From positions 14,260 to 78,259 of the forward strand of contig DAOTTZ010000108.1 in NCBI GenBank assembly GCA_034437535.1: 64,000 bases of DNA. Direction: 5' to 3'. The translations under genes and the position numbers were made by a program. Within the stretch, counting starts at the first letter, position 1, and each line of letters starts with the position of its first letter. The notes beneath the pieces are model-generated. The model worked only from the letters and a program-made list of their open reading frames with translations. It was not told where the DNA came from and did not search any database. Of the stretch, positions 26,432 to 34,222 are shown piece by piece. The stretch comes from J038 sp034437535 (GTDB lineage Bacteria > Chloroflexota > Anaerolineae > Aggregatilineales > Phototrophicaceae).

Positions 26432-26803
26432 ATGGCGAAATCGCGGACAGAACTGATGGTCGAGCGTCTGCGCGAATTACAAGCGACCACGCCAGAAATT
26501 GAAGCATCGGCGGTGGTGAGTGTTGATGGTTTGATCATGGCATCATCTTTGCCGGCTGGCGTGGAAGAAGACCGCGTTTCGGCGATGTCTGCCGCGATGC
26601 TATCACTGGGTGAGCGTATCTCTGGTGAACTGGGTCGTGGGATGTTGGATCAAGTTTATGTCAAGGGGAAAGAGGGGTATGTCATCTTGATGTCAATCGG
26701 TGAAGAAGCCGTTTTGACGACCCTGGTTCGCGAAGGGGCCAAGCTTGGCTTGATCTTCCTGGACATGCGCCGTACAGCGGATGACTTAGAAAAGCTGGTC
26801 TGA
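26432..26803 (+). CDS. Roadblock/LC7 domain protein
   Basis: A 123-residue single-domain Roadblock/LC7 protein. Typical pattern: IEASAVVSVDGLIMASSLPAGVEEDRVSAM split by the loop, then SLGERISGELGRG and a C-terminal LTTLVREGAKLGLIFLDM. Bacterial members often work with small GTPases of the MglA type or act as dimeric scaffolds. No GTPase gene is visible nearby. GAGGAG gives a strong ribosome binding site. It has its own promoter and strong terminator, so it is monocistronic. Confidence 0.88.
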   Translation: MAKSRTELMVERLRELQATTPEIEASAVVSVDGLIMASSLPAGVEEDRVSAMSAAMLSLGERISGELGRGMLDQVYVKGKEGYVILMSIGEEAVLTTLVREGAKLGLIFLDMRRTADDLEKLV

Positions 26804-26834
26804 GATTTTCTCGGCTTAATTGATTGTCTGGCAC

Positions 26835-26868
26835 CGGCGGGATAGTGTGACTACCCGCCGCACTTTTT
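26835..26868 (+). terminator. Intrinsic terminator after the roadblock gene
   Basis: CGGCGGG (26835-26841) pairs with CCCGCCG (26854-26860), continued by TAGT/ACTA inside with one bulged A and a GTG loop, then CACTTTTTAT. A very stable stem with a U-tract. Confidence 0.88.
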
Positions 26869-26950
26869 ATTGGTGTATTAGCCCTCCTAAAGCAGAAAGG
26901 AAAAACGGCTTCTTCCGCCTGACAAGTGGGCGGTTTGTGCCAAAAATTTG

Positions 26951-28606
26951 ATGAGGAAACCGAAATACATCTTCTGTACCGGCGGGGTGGTGAGTTCAGT
27001 TGGAAAGGGCGTAACGGCGGCGGCAATTGGCCGTCTGTTGAAAGCACGCGGCTTAAAAGTCGCCATCCAAAAGCTCGATCCATATCTTAACGTTGACCCC
27101 GGCACCATGAGTCCGTATCAGCATGGTGAAGTCTTTGTAACCGTCGATGGGGCGGAGACCGACCTCGATCTCGGTCATTATGAACGCTTTACCGGGGAAA
27201 ACCTAAACCGTACCTGCAATGTCACGGCAGGCCAGGTATACGGCCACGTTATCGACAAAGAAAGACGGGGAGATTATCTGGGAGGGACGATCCAGGTCGT
27301 GCCACACATCACCAATGAGATTAAACGACGCATTATGCTGGTTGGTGAAGAAAGTGACGCGGATGTCATCATTGTTGAAGTCGGCGGTACGGTCGGCGAC
27401 ATCGAAGGTTTACCATTCCTGGAAGCCATTCGTCAAATGCGTATGAGCCTGAAACGGGCTGACACGTTATATGTTCACGTCACATTCTTGCCTTACATCG
27501 GTGCGACGGGAGAGCTTAAAACCAAGCCGACACAACACAGTGTCCGTGAACTACGTGGTATCGGCATCCAACCGCATGTCATCATCGCCCGTACCGACCA
27601 TCCAGTTAGTGATGATGTAGTCGATAAGATCGCATTATTTTGTGATGTGGACGATGAAGCCGTCATCCCGCTGGAAACCACCGACTTGCTATACGATGTC
27701 CCCCTGGTGCTGGAAGATGCTGGCCTCGGAGATTATCTGGTACGCAAGCTGAAGCTAGAAGTTGAACCGCCAGAATTGGGACGCTGGCGCCGGATGGTTC
27801 AAAGTATGCGTGCCGCGCAGGATTACGTCACAATCGGCATTGTGGGCAAATATGTTGAGTTACACGATGCCTACATGAGTGTTAAAGAGGCGGTGTTTCA
27901 TGCCGCTAGTTCGCTGGATCGACAGGTCGAGATCAAATGGATTCACTCCGGCGATCTAGAAAAAGACCACACGCTAGATAAACTCAAAGATGTGGATGGG
28001 TTGATTGTCCCCGGTGGTTTCGGGTATCGTGGCGTAGAGGGAAAGATCATCACTGCACGCTATGCCCGCGAAAATAAGGTGCCTTACCTGGGCTTGTGCC
28101 TGGGGATGCAAGTGATGTCGATTGAGTTTGCCCGGCATGTCATCGGCCTGGAAGACGCCAACAGTTCCGAATTTGAGGCCCCAAGCAAACATAACATCAT
28201 TGATCTGATGCCAGATCAACGCGGGATCACAGACCTGGGTGGGACGATGCGATTAGGCGCATATCCGTGCCAACTCAAGGCGGATACCGTCGCCGCCAAT
28301 GCTTATGGTGATACCACCCAGATACAGGAACGACACCGCCATCGATTTGAGTTTAACAACACATACCGTCAGGCTTTTGAGACACATGGGGCGGTATTTA
28401 GCGGCCTCAGCCCGGATGAACGGTTGGTCGAAATTTTAGAATTGAGCGACCATCCATTTATGGTCGGATGCCAATTTCACCCAGAATTCTTGAGCCGGCC
28501 TAATGACCCACATCCGTTATTCCATGCATTTGTTCAGGCCAGCATCGCGTATCGTGCGGGCACGGTTCCAGTAGACAGCTCGACAGTACAAGAGTATGAG
28601 GATTGA
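26951..28606 (+). CDS. pyrG: CTP synthase
   Basis: A 551-residue enzyme converting UTP to CTP with glutamine nitrogen. The synthetase half (1-270) shows KYIFCTGGVVSSVGKGVTAAAIG split over the P-loop, the KLDPYLNVDPGTMSP run and GGTVGDIEG. The glutamine amidotransferase half carries the catalytic cysteine in YLGLCLGMQ and the His-Glu in CQFHPEF. The ATG at 26951 is used (TTG one codon before is possible). No clear Shine-Dalgarno is seen. A CCGCC/GGCGG hairpin lies at 26915-26933 in the leader. The next gene follows after three bases, so the two are co-transcribed. Confidence 0.96.
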   Translation: MRKPKYIFCTGGVVSSVGKGVTAAAIGRLLKARGLKVAIQKLDPYLNVDPGTMSPYQHGEVFVTVDGAETDLDLGHYERFTGENLNRTCNVTAGQVYGHVIDKERRGDYLGGTIQVVPHITNEIKRRIMLVGEESDADVIIVEVGGTVGDIEGLPFLEAIRQMRMSLKRADTLYVHVTFLPYIGATGELKTKPTQHSVRELRGIGIQPHVIIARTDHPVSDDVVDKIALFCDVDDEAVIPLETTDLLYDVPLVLEDAGLGDYLVRKLKLEVEPPELGRWRRMVQSMRAAQDYVTIGIVGKYVELHDAYMSVKEAVFHAASSLDRQVEIKWIHSGDLEKDHTLDKLKDVDGLIVPGGFGYRGVEGKIITARYARENKVPYLGLCLGMQVMSIEFARHVIGLEDANSSEFEAPSKHNIIDLMPDQRGITDLGGTMRLGAYPCQLKADTVAANAYGDTTQIQERHRHRFEFNNTYRQAFETHGAVFSGLSPDERLVEILELSDHPFMVGCQFHPEFLSRPNDPHPLFHAFVQASIAYRAGTVPVDSSTVQEYED

Positions 28607-28609
28607 GAG

Positions 28610-29668
28610 ATGAGTATTACACGTTATATTGATTTAATGCCCAAAGCTGATCTGAACGTCTCATTTGAGGGCACGATCCGAAGATCAACATGGCAATTGC
28701 TCGCAGAGCAAAATGAGATTGCATCAACCATGAAGCCGAAAGCCTATCGCACGTTGATGGAGACACTAGAAAATCCGAAACCAAGTCAATTTCTTGATTT
28801 GACGAGGCAATTAGGCCAGTGGATTCGATACCCCGACGATTTAACACGCCTGGTCTACGATGTGGGAATCGTGCTTTCAAAGCAGAATATCCGCTATGCG
28901 GAAGTACATATCAGTCCTTCCGCTTGTATGACTGCTGGCATGTCATTTGATGCGTTCATCAACGCGCTGGAAGACGGGCGCGACCGGGTGCAACGGGGAT
29001 GGAATGTTGTTATTCGGTGGATCCTCACGGTGGCCCGTGATGAGCCGCGCAAAGCGGATGAGACGATCCGCTGGGCGGCTAGTGCCACCGCCCGCAAACA
29101 CAGCGTGGTAGGATTTGGTTTGCTTGGCCCGGAAGATGCACAGCCTATTGGTCAATTCGAACGTGCTTTCCAGACGGCGCAGAAAAAAGAAGTCATGACA
29201 ATTGTTCGAGTCGGTGATGTATACGGGTTAGATGGGATCAACGAAGTCTTTGAGATGATGACGCCTAATCGTCTTATCGATGGTTACGGCCTGATAGATT
29301 CATCTGAGATCATTGAGAAGATGATTACAGACTCGATCCCGCTGGTATTGAGTCCGCTCCAAGCGGTGAAGCGCGGATTTGATGGTGAGGACACATTCCC
29401 GTTAGAAAGTTACTATAAAACCCATATTCCACTGACACTGAGTGGTGAATTTACTGAGTGGCTCGACATCTCATTGACTGATGAGTATCACCACGCAGTC
29501 GATCAAGGTGTTTTATCAGTCAATGCGTTGAATGAAATGGTTTTGAACACCATAAGGTTCAGCCTGGCGGATGACGAACTTAAACAAACGCTCATTGACG
29601 AAATCGAACAAAGTTTTGATGAGTTGGGCGATGAATATCTAGAACAAGCCGAGACCGTCGAGGATTAG
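28610..29668 (+). CDS. Adenosine-deaminase-fold protein lacking all catalytic and metal residues (pseudoenzyme)
   Basis: A 352-residue protein that aligns by eye along the whole length of adenosine deaminase: MPKADLNVSFEGTIRR for the usual PK.ELH.HL.GS, YAEVHISP for Y.E.R.SP, GFGLLGPED for the substrate glycine region, then later segments in order. Every functional position is changed: the zinc pair H.H reads N16-V-S18, HAGE reads R200-V-G-D203, the GHG histidine reads D224, and the DDP zinc aspartate pair reads E280-F281. The frame is intact and codon use is like that of its neighbours, so this is not obvious decay. It follows pyrG by three bases. A non-catalytic nucleoside-sensing or scaffold role is possible, but only inferred. 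Confidence 0.82.
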   Translation: MSITRYIDLMPKADLNVSFEGTIRRSTWQLLAEQNEIASTMKPKAYRTLMETLENPKPSQFLDLTRQLGQWIRYPDDLTRLVYDVGIVLSKQNIRYAEVHISPSACMTAGMSFDAFINALEDGRDRVQRGWNVVIRWILTVARDEPRKADETIRWAASATARKHSVVGFGLLGPEDAQPIGQFERAFQTAQKKEVMTIVRVGDVYGLDGINEVFEMMTPNRLIDGYGLIDSSEIIEKMITDSIPLVLSPLQAVKRGFDGEDTFPLESYYKTHIPLTLSGEFTEWLDISLTDEYHHAVDQGVLSVNALNEMVLNTIRFSLADDELKQTLIDEIEQSFDELGDEYLEQAETVED

Positions 29669-29685
29669 ATTTGTGTTCGTGCTCG

Positions 29686-30117
29686 TTAATCATCGACTGG
29701 CGTCACCGAGATGATTTTACCGTTCTGTTGTTCCTGCTTACGTGGCATCGTGCAGGTCACGATGCCACTACGGTAGGTTGCGGTCGCGTCTTCAGCTTTG
29801 ACCGGGTACGGCAGGCGGATAGCACGTTCAAATTCACCGGCTGGAATCTCCCGTTGGCTGTAAGCCTCCGCGCTGATTCCCGGCTTGATTTCGCCCGTTT
29901 TGCCGCGTAATGTGAGGGTGTCGTCCTCAACAGCAACTTCCAGGGTACTGAGATCGAGTTGAAATAAGGGTTGTGTGATGACGACCACCGCATCATCCGT
30001 CGCATAGACATCTACCAATGGAAATTTTGTATCCAGTGCAGTGGCCGATTTGATACTTTTTGTGATGCGATCTCGCACACGCGCTATCTCCTTGAGCGGG
30101 TCAAAGTTTTCAGTCAC
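29686..30117 (-). CDS. Hsp20 family small heat shock protein
   Basis: A 143-residue alpha-crystallin-domain chaperone that would hold unfolded proteins in the cytoplasm. The domain spans about 32-135: FPLVDVYATDDAVVV, LEVAVEDDTLTLRGK, SQREIPAGEFERAIRLP and the terminal YRSGIVTCTMPRK. A GTG start at 30117 is chosen: it lies one base after the response regulator stop and has AGAGGA upstream, whereas the upstream ATG would lie well inside that gene. It is the last gene of the signalling run. It converges on the pseudo-deaminase gene across a 17-base gap. Confidence 0.82.
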   Translation of the reverse strand: MTENFDPLKEIARVRDRITKSIKSATALDTKFPLVDVYATDDAVVVITQPLFQLDLSTLEVAVEDDTLTLRGKTGEIKPGISAEAYSQREIPAGEFERAIRLPYPVKAEDATATYRSGIVTCTMPRKQEQQNGKIISVTPVDD

Positions 30118-30118
30118 G

Positions 30119-30865
30119 TTATCTTTGTTCCTCTTGTTTGAAATCAACAAACCGGTAACCGACACCGCGTTCAGTCAGGATGTATCTGGGATCTGATGGG
30201 TTATCTTCGATTTTATCGCGCAAATAATTGACATATAACCGCACATAATGTGCTTCGTCCCGGTACTCATACCCCCAAACCTTTGCCAACAGTTGGTCAT
30301 GTGGGACCGTCCAGCCAGCGTTTTCAATCAGGTGATAAAGTAGGCGATATTCTGTCGGGCGAAGTTTGACTCGCTCGCTATTGACAATGACCTCATGACG
30401 ATTGAAATCAACTTGAAGCCGATCATCAATTCGCAATACGGCTTGATCGGGTGATGTTGAAGGCATCTCTGCACGGCGTAATACCGCTTTAATCCGGCTG
30501 GAGAGTTCACGCGGGCCAAAGGGTTTGCTGATGTAGTCGTCTGCACCTAACTCTAGCCCATAAACGCGGTCGTTTTCTTCTCCCTTGGCGGTCAGCATGA
30601 TAACCGGGATGTTAGAAAACTCGCGCAACATACGTAACGTCTCAAAACCATCTAATTCTGGCATCATCACATCAAGTAGAACGATATCGGGTAATTTAGT
30701 ACGGATTGATTCCAGAGCCTCAAGACCGTTATGAGCTTCTAGAACCTGGTGTCCCTCAAGTTCCAGATTCATTCGAATAAACCCGATCATACGTGGCTCA
30801 TCATCGACGACCAAAATACGTTTGCCATCACGTTGATTACTTCGCGGCATATTGCTCTTTTGCAT
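30119..30865 (-). CDS. OmpR/PhoB-type response regulator
   Basis: A 248-residue two-domain regulator. The receiver (residues 15-130) has the acidic pair VVDDEP, phospho-acceptor aspartate in DIVLLDVMMPE, and MLTAKG and SKPFG. The winged-helix DNA-binding domain follows with LRPTEYRLLYHL and HYVRLYVNYLRDKI, then GVGYRFV. No histidine kinase gene is in the window, so it is an orphan; the nearby Ser/Thr kinase is a possible but unproven input. An alternative ATG lies five codons in. The Hsp20 gene follows with one base between, suggesting a stress link. Confidence 0.92.
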   Translation of the reverse strand: MQKSNMPRSNQRDGKRILVVDDEPRMIGFIRMNLELEGHQVLEAHNGLEALESIRTKLPDIVLLDVMMPELDGFETLRMLREFSNIPVIMLTAKGEENDRVYGLELGADDYISKPFGPRELSSRIKAVLRRAEMPSTSPDQAVLRIDDRLQVDFNRHEVIVNSERVKLRPTEYRLLYHLIENAGWTVPHDQLLAKVWGYEYRDEAHYVRLYVNYLRDKIEDNPSDPRYILTERGVGYRFVDFKQEEQR

Positions 30866-30874
30866 GGTAAAGCC

Positions 30875-31120
30875 TTATTCGTTCCGGAACGGCATCGGGA
30901 ATTCGACTTCTTCCTCTGCACTGGGAAGCACCTGGATGAAGTTAATACGATGAATGGGAAAGATCACGGTCGTAACGCCATCATCGAACTGTGTGAGTTC
31001 TTTATCACTCCGTTCACGGGGGTTCATGCCGATGATCGTAACATCAGAGGCCTTGGGCATTTCCTCTACATCGACTTTGATTGGGGGCGCGTTTGCAATG
31101 TGCAGAAGCAGACTGATCAT
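30875..31120 (-). CDS. Small conserved-looking protein of unknown function in the signalling operon
   Basis: An 81-residue protein of no recognised family. It seems to be a beta-rich domain with a hydrophobic start (ISLLLHIAN), a central DVTIIGMNPRE and the run VTTVIFPIHRINFIQVLPS, and an acidic patch. Spacing of 18 bases from the FHA gene and 9 bases to the response regulator supports it as a real cistron. It carries no cysteine, histidine cluster or membrane segment that would suggest an activity. Confidence 0.65.
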   Translation of the reverse strand: MISLLLHIANAPPIKVDVEEMPKASDVTIIGMNPRERSDKELTQFDDGVTTVIFPIHRINFIQVLPSAEEEVEFPMPFRNE

Positions 31121-31138
31121 CCTACACGATCTCCTTTG

Positions 31139-31645
31139 CTAATGTTTGAAATAGAGATGGACAACGAGTTTACCAAAGCGGATTTCGTCACCATCGCGTA
31201 ATACACGGGGCTGGTCCGCTGTGAGCCGCTGACCATTTAGATTGGTTCCATTGGAGCTACCCATATCCACCAGTGTCAAAACGTCATCACTACGATCAAT
31301 TGCGGCATGAACCCGCGAAACGCCTTTTTCCAGCGCACCAAATGGTGAGAGGTCAACATCAGGTTGATGCGGGCTAGATTGATCCGCACGCCCGAAGATG
31401 ATCCGCTCTTTTAGATCCAACACCATTGGTTCATCAGCATTGCGGATGTGGATCACAACAGCGGTCGTTGTACTCACACTGGCAGATCCCCAGGTCGCTT
31501 TGGCGGCAAAGTCAGTGGTCTCTTCTTCGAAGCGACGGGTTGGCAAGGTTGCATTTTTTGCGACATCCATCAAGCCAAACCCGCACTCCTCACAGAAAAG
31601 AATGCCTTCTCGATTTTGATGGGTGCAATATGGGCATTGTCTCAT
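31139..31645 (-). CDS. Zinc-ribbon FHA domain protein
   Basis: A 168-residue phosphothreonine-binding adaptor. Residues 1-25 form a zinc ribbon (CPYC and CEECG). A flexible region (30-60) containing ATLPTRRFEEET resembles a phosphorylatable threonine segment of FHA substrates such as GarA, but this is inference. The FHA domain (about 70-165) has IIFGRADQ, the phosphopeptide-binding SRVHAAI and SSNGTNLNG with the key Arg, Ser, Asn and Gly. It follows the J-VWA gene by six bases. Neighbouring kinase and phosphatase genes make it a likely output of that pair. Confidence 0.92.
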   Translation of the reverse strand: MRQCPYCTHQNREGILFCEECGFGLMDVAKNATLPTRRFEEETTDFAAKATWGSASVSTTTAVVIHIRNADEPMVLDLKERIIFGRADQSSPHQPDVDLSPFGALEKGVSRVHAAIDRSDDVLTLVDMGSSNGTNLNGQRLTADQPRVLRDGDEIRFGKLVVHLYFKH

Positions 31646-31651
31646 GAGCGG

Positions 31652-33145
31652 TTATTCCTCAGTGCTAGCATCCAGCAGAAGGTGGCGTGTCTGGTATTTC
31701 AATGTCTTCTGCCCACGAGAGGACAGCTTGTGTGTATGTGAGACTCGTCGCGCCTCTGCACTGGCTTCATTTGCCAATTCTTCCTGGCCCATCGATAATA
31801 AGCGTGTTGCCAGATTTTCTAGCCGGCGCGTTGCTTCGTTAGGATTTCCATTGTCCAACGCATCCTGGGCTTTTTCCTGGAGTTGATAGAGCGTTAATTT
31901 GCTGAGCGCGTCTAAAATCACGTTGGGTGTCTCATCATAGACCGATGCTTCTTCCGAGACATCGATCTTAGCCTCTGAGACCAGTGTAAATTCTGAGTCT
32001 TTGTTGTTGAGGATATCACCGCTGACTGAGATACGGGCAATAGAGCGCGGCCCAGGTCGCATATTACTCGGTAATTGTAGTTGAAGAAGCACCGACATTC
32101 TGCGATCTGCCTGTAAATTGCCCAGCGGGATCACCGAATTATCAATTGATAACGGTTGCGGGTTCGGCGCGATCTTAAAAGCAGATTCCAGCACAACATC
32201 AGGATCAACCGCAATCGCCAGGTTGATGCGCTCTGCAAACGCATTTGCCAAGCCCCGCACATGATCGTTCAAGAAACGAACGACAGCACCAACGGAGTTA
32301 ATGTACTCTGATGTTCCGCCAGTTCGCCCGGCAATTGTATCCAGAAAACGATCATTCCAATCATGACCGAGACCCATCGCACTGATGCCGATGCCCTCAT
32401 TAGCGACTTGTTCAGCTAGCTTAAGCGTCCGCTCTTCGTCACCGTAGGTATGTCCATCAGTCAGCAGTACGACATGATTGACCAGCCGCGGCCCCATATA
32501 CCGGCGACACTGACGGATCCCTTCTGACAATCCTTTGTAGATTTCTGTACTGCGACTTGCTTCCAGCATACTGACCCGCGCTTTGAGCGACAGCTTATCC
32601 TTAACCGGGGTCGCTTCGATCAAAGTGTCGGGGCGATCATCAAAGGCGACCACCGAGATAAAATCTGTCTCTCGCAGATTTTCAATAATCTGTTGCGCGG
32701 CAACCTTCACTTTTTCGATACGGATGCCGTTCATCGAATTACTTTGATCCAGCACCAACGCGAGATTGACCCGAGCATTATTCTGCTGGATCTCATTGCG
32801 GGCACGTTCGTCAGGCTGTAAGTTAACCAGCAAATACACGACCTGCGGCTCGCCAAGTGATGCCACTAACTGACGGCTGGAGATCATGTGCATCTCGCAG
32901 GTGTACTGTTGAGCGGATAATCTGGATTGGCGTGCTTGATCATATGCTTGCCGGCGAGATTGGTCAGTCAGGATCTCATGTGCCTGGGTGACATCCTGGA
33001 ATTGTAACGCCGCCGCTTCGTTATTCGGGTTTACATCTGGGTGAATTCGTCTCGCAATCTGTCGGTAGGCGGATTTAATATCCTGGACAGATGAATCCGA
33101 CGACACCCCCAGTATTTCATAGGCATCTTTCTGCCATGTCATCAT
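31652..33145 (-). CDS. J-domain plus von Willebrand A domain fusion protein
   Basis: A 497-residue soluble protein. Residues 5-70 are a DnaJ domain with the functional RIHPDVNP loop (HPD present), so it should be able to stimulate DnaK. Residues 120-310 are a VWA domain with a complete metal-ion-dependent adhesion site: DQSNSMNG (DxSxS), SRSTEIY (Thr) and LLTDGHTYGDE (Asp). A beta domain and a C-terminal helical, TPR-like region (about 420-460) follow. It lies 17 bases after PP2C and six before FHA. The combination suggests a chaperone adaptor recruiting Hsp70 to a VWA-bound target. No Hsp70 gene is in view. Confidence 0.9.
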   Translation of the reverse strand: MMTWQKDAYEILGVSSDSSVQDIKSAYRQIARRIHPDVNPNNEAAALQFQDVTQAHEILTDQSRRQAYDQARQSRLSAQQYTCEMHMISSRQLVASLGEPQVVYLLVNLQPDERARNEIQQNNARVNLALVLDQSNSMNGIRIEKVKVAAQQIIENLRETDFISVVAFDDRPDTLIEATPVKDKLSLKARVSMLEASRSTEIYKGLSEGIRQCRRYMGPRLVNHVVLLTDGHTYGDEERTLKLAEQVANEGIGISAMGLGHDWNDRFLDTIAGRTGGTSEYINSVGAVVRFLNDHVRGLANAFAERINLAIAVDPDVVLESAFKIAPNPQPLSIDNSVIPLGNLQADRRMSVLLQLQLPSNMRPGPRSIARISVSGDILNNKDSEFTLVSEAKIDVSEEASVYDETPNVILDALSKLTLYQLQEKAQDALDNGNPNEATRRLENLATRLLSMGQEELANEASAEARRVSHTHKLSSRGQKTLKYQTRHLLLDASTEE

Positions 33146-33162
33146 ACTTAATCCGATCGATC

Positions 33163-34188
33163 TTACGAGAGCTTGAGCAAAATCGCTGTTACATTGTCTG
33201 TCCCACCATTCGTATTGGCAGTTGCCACCATACGATCACAGGCTTCTTGTGGGTCTGGTGTGTTCATGGCGATGTTGTGTATAACATCGTCATCGATCAT
33301 ACCCCATAGCCCGTCACTACAGATCAATAAACGCGAGTTCGCTGGCATACGCCGGGTGAGTGTATCGACTTCGACATTTTCGTTCTGGCCGAGTGCTCGA
33401 TACAATACATTGCCCTGTGGATGGTTTTTAGCTTCTTCCTGCGTCAATTGATCGAGTTCGATCAGTCGTTGTACCAAAGAATGATCGCGAGTGATTTGCT
33501 CAATACCCTCTGCCGTGATGATATAAGCGCGAGTATCCCCAACGTGTGCTACATAGATTAAATCACCGACAACCGCAATCGACGTGACGGTTGTTCCACC
33601 TTCTGGCACATAACGAATAACTTCGTCGTTGGACTTTTGCACAGCTTCCACCAGTGCTTCAGAGATCGGTGGCACATCTTGTTCATGAAGCATAGGCATA
33701 TAGACGTTCTGGGTTACCAGGCTTGCCAGAGTCTTTGTCGTGATGGCGGAGGCTTTCTCCCCGTCATGATGCCCGCCCATGCCATCTGCCACGATGAACA
33801 ATCCAAAGTCAGGATGATCGTCTACACTGGCACTGGTGAAAAACATAGTGAGAGCAGAGTCTTGATTGTTATTTCGCACCAATCCGACATCCGTAGTCTG
33901 GCCGAACGTTAACCGGCTATTGGTATTGGCGATGAGAACCTCCGGGCTGAGCGGTTGCGTGACACCATCAGCGATATTCTGTGCGGTGCGCCGTTGCTCA
34001 GCCGTAATTGGTAATGTTGACGGATCAGCTTGATCGATCTCATCAGCAATTTCTTCGGGTTCTTCGTTCTTCGGTTCATCGATTTTCCCAGTGCCTGCCG
34101 GTTTTTGCGTCTTATCATCTTCTTCTGATGAATTCTGCGAGGGCATTTCGTCACTGGTCTTGCTGAAAAGACGGCGGAATAAGTCCAT
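33163..34188 (-). CDS. PP2C-family Ser/Thr protein phosphatase
   Basis: A 341-residue protein. The first 95 residues are charged and low in complexity (Glu/Asp/Pro-rich), with a short amphipathic start MDLFRRLFSK. The PP2C domain (about 100-340) has all metal aspartates: FIVADGMGGHHDGE, VAHVGDTRAY, CSDGLWGMIDD and GTDNVTAILL. The start ATG 34188 has GGAG six bases upstream. It would reverse phosphorylation by the Ser/Thr kinase encoded upstream in the same operon. The N-terminal extension is unusual and may be a docking region. Confidence 0.93.
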   Translation of the reverse strand: MDLFRRLFSKTSDEMPSQNSSEEDDKTQKPAGTGKIDEPKNEEPEEIADEIDQADPSTLPITAEQRRTAQNIADGVTQPLSPEVLIANTNSRLTFGQTTDVGLVRNNNQDSALTMFFTSASVDDHPDFGLFIVADGMGGHHDGEKASAITTKTLASLVTQNVYMPMLHEQDVPPISEALVEAVQKSNDEVIRYVPEGGTTVTSIAVVGDLIYVAHVGDTRAYIITAEGIEQITRDHSLVQRLIELDQLTQEEAKNHPQGNVLYRALGQNENVEVDTLTRRMPANSRLLICSDGLWGMIDDDVIHNIAMNTPDPQEACDRMVATANTNGGTDNVTAILLKLS

Positions 34189-34222
34189 TATGTTCTCCAA
34201 ACGAGCGTTGTATGATTATCCA

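Noticed and set aside
26915..26933. pyrG leader hairpin as an attenuator
   Set aside because: The five-bp stem is short, no terminator U-tract follows, and no alternative structure is evident; mentioned only in the pyrG entry.
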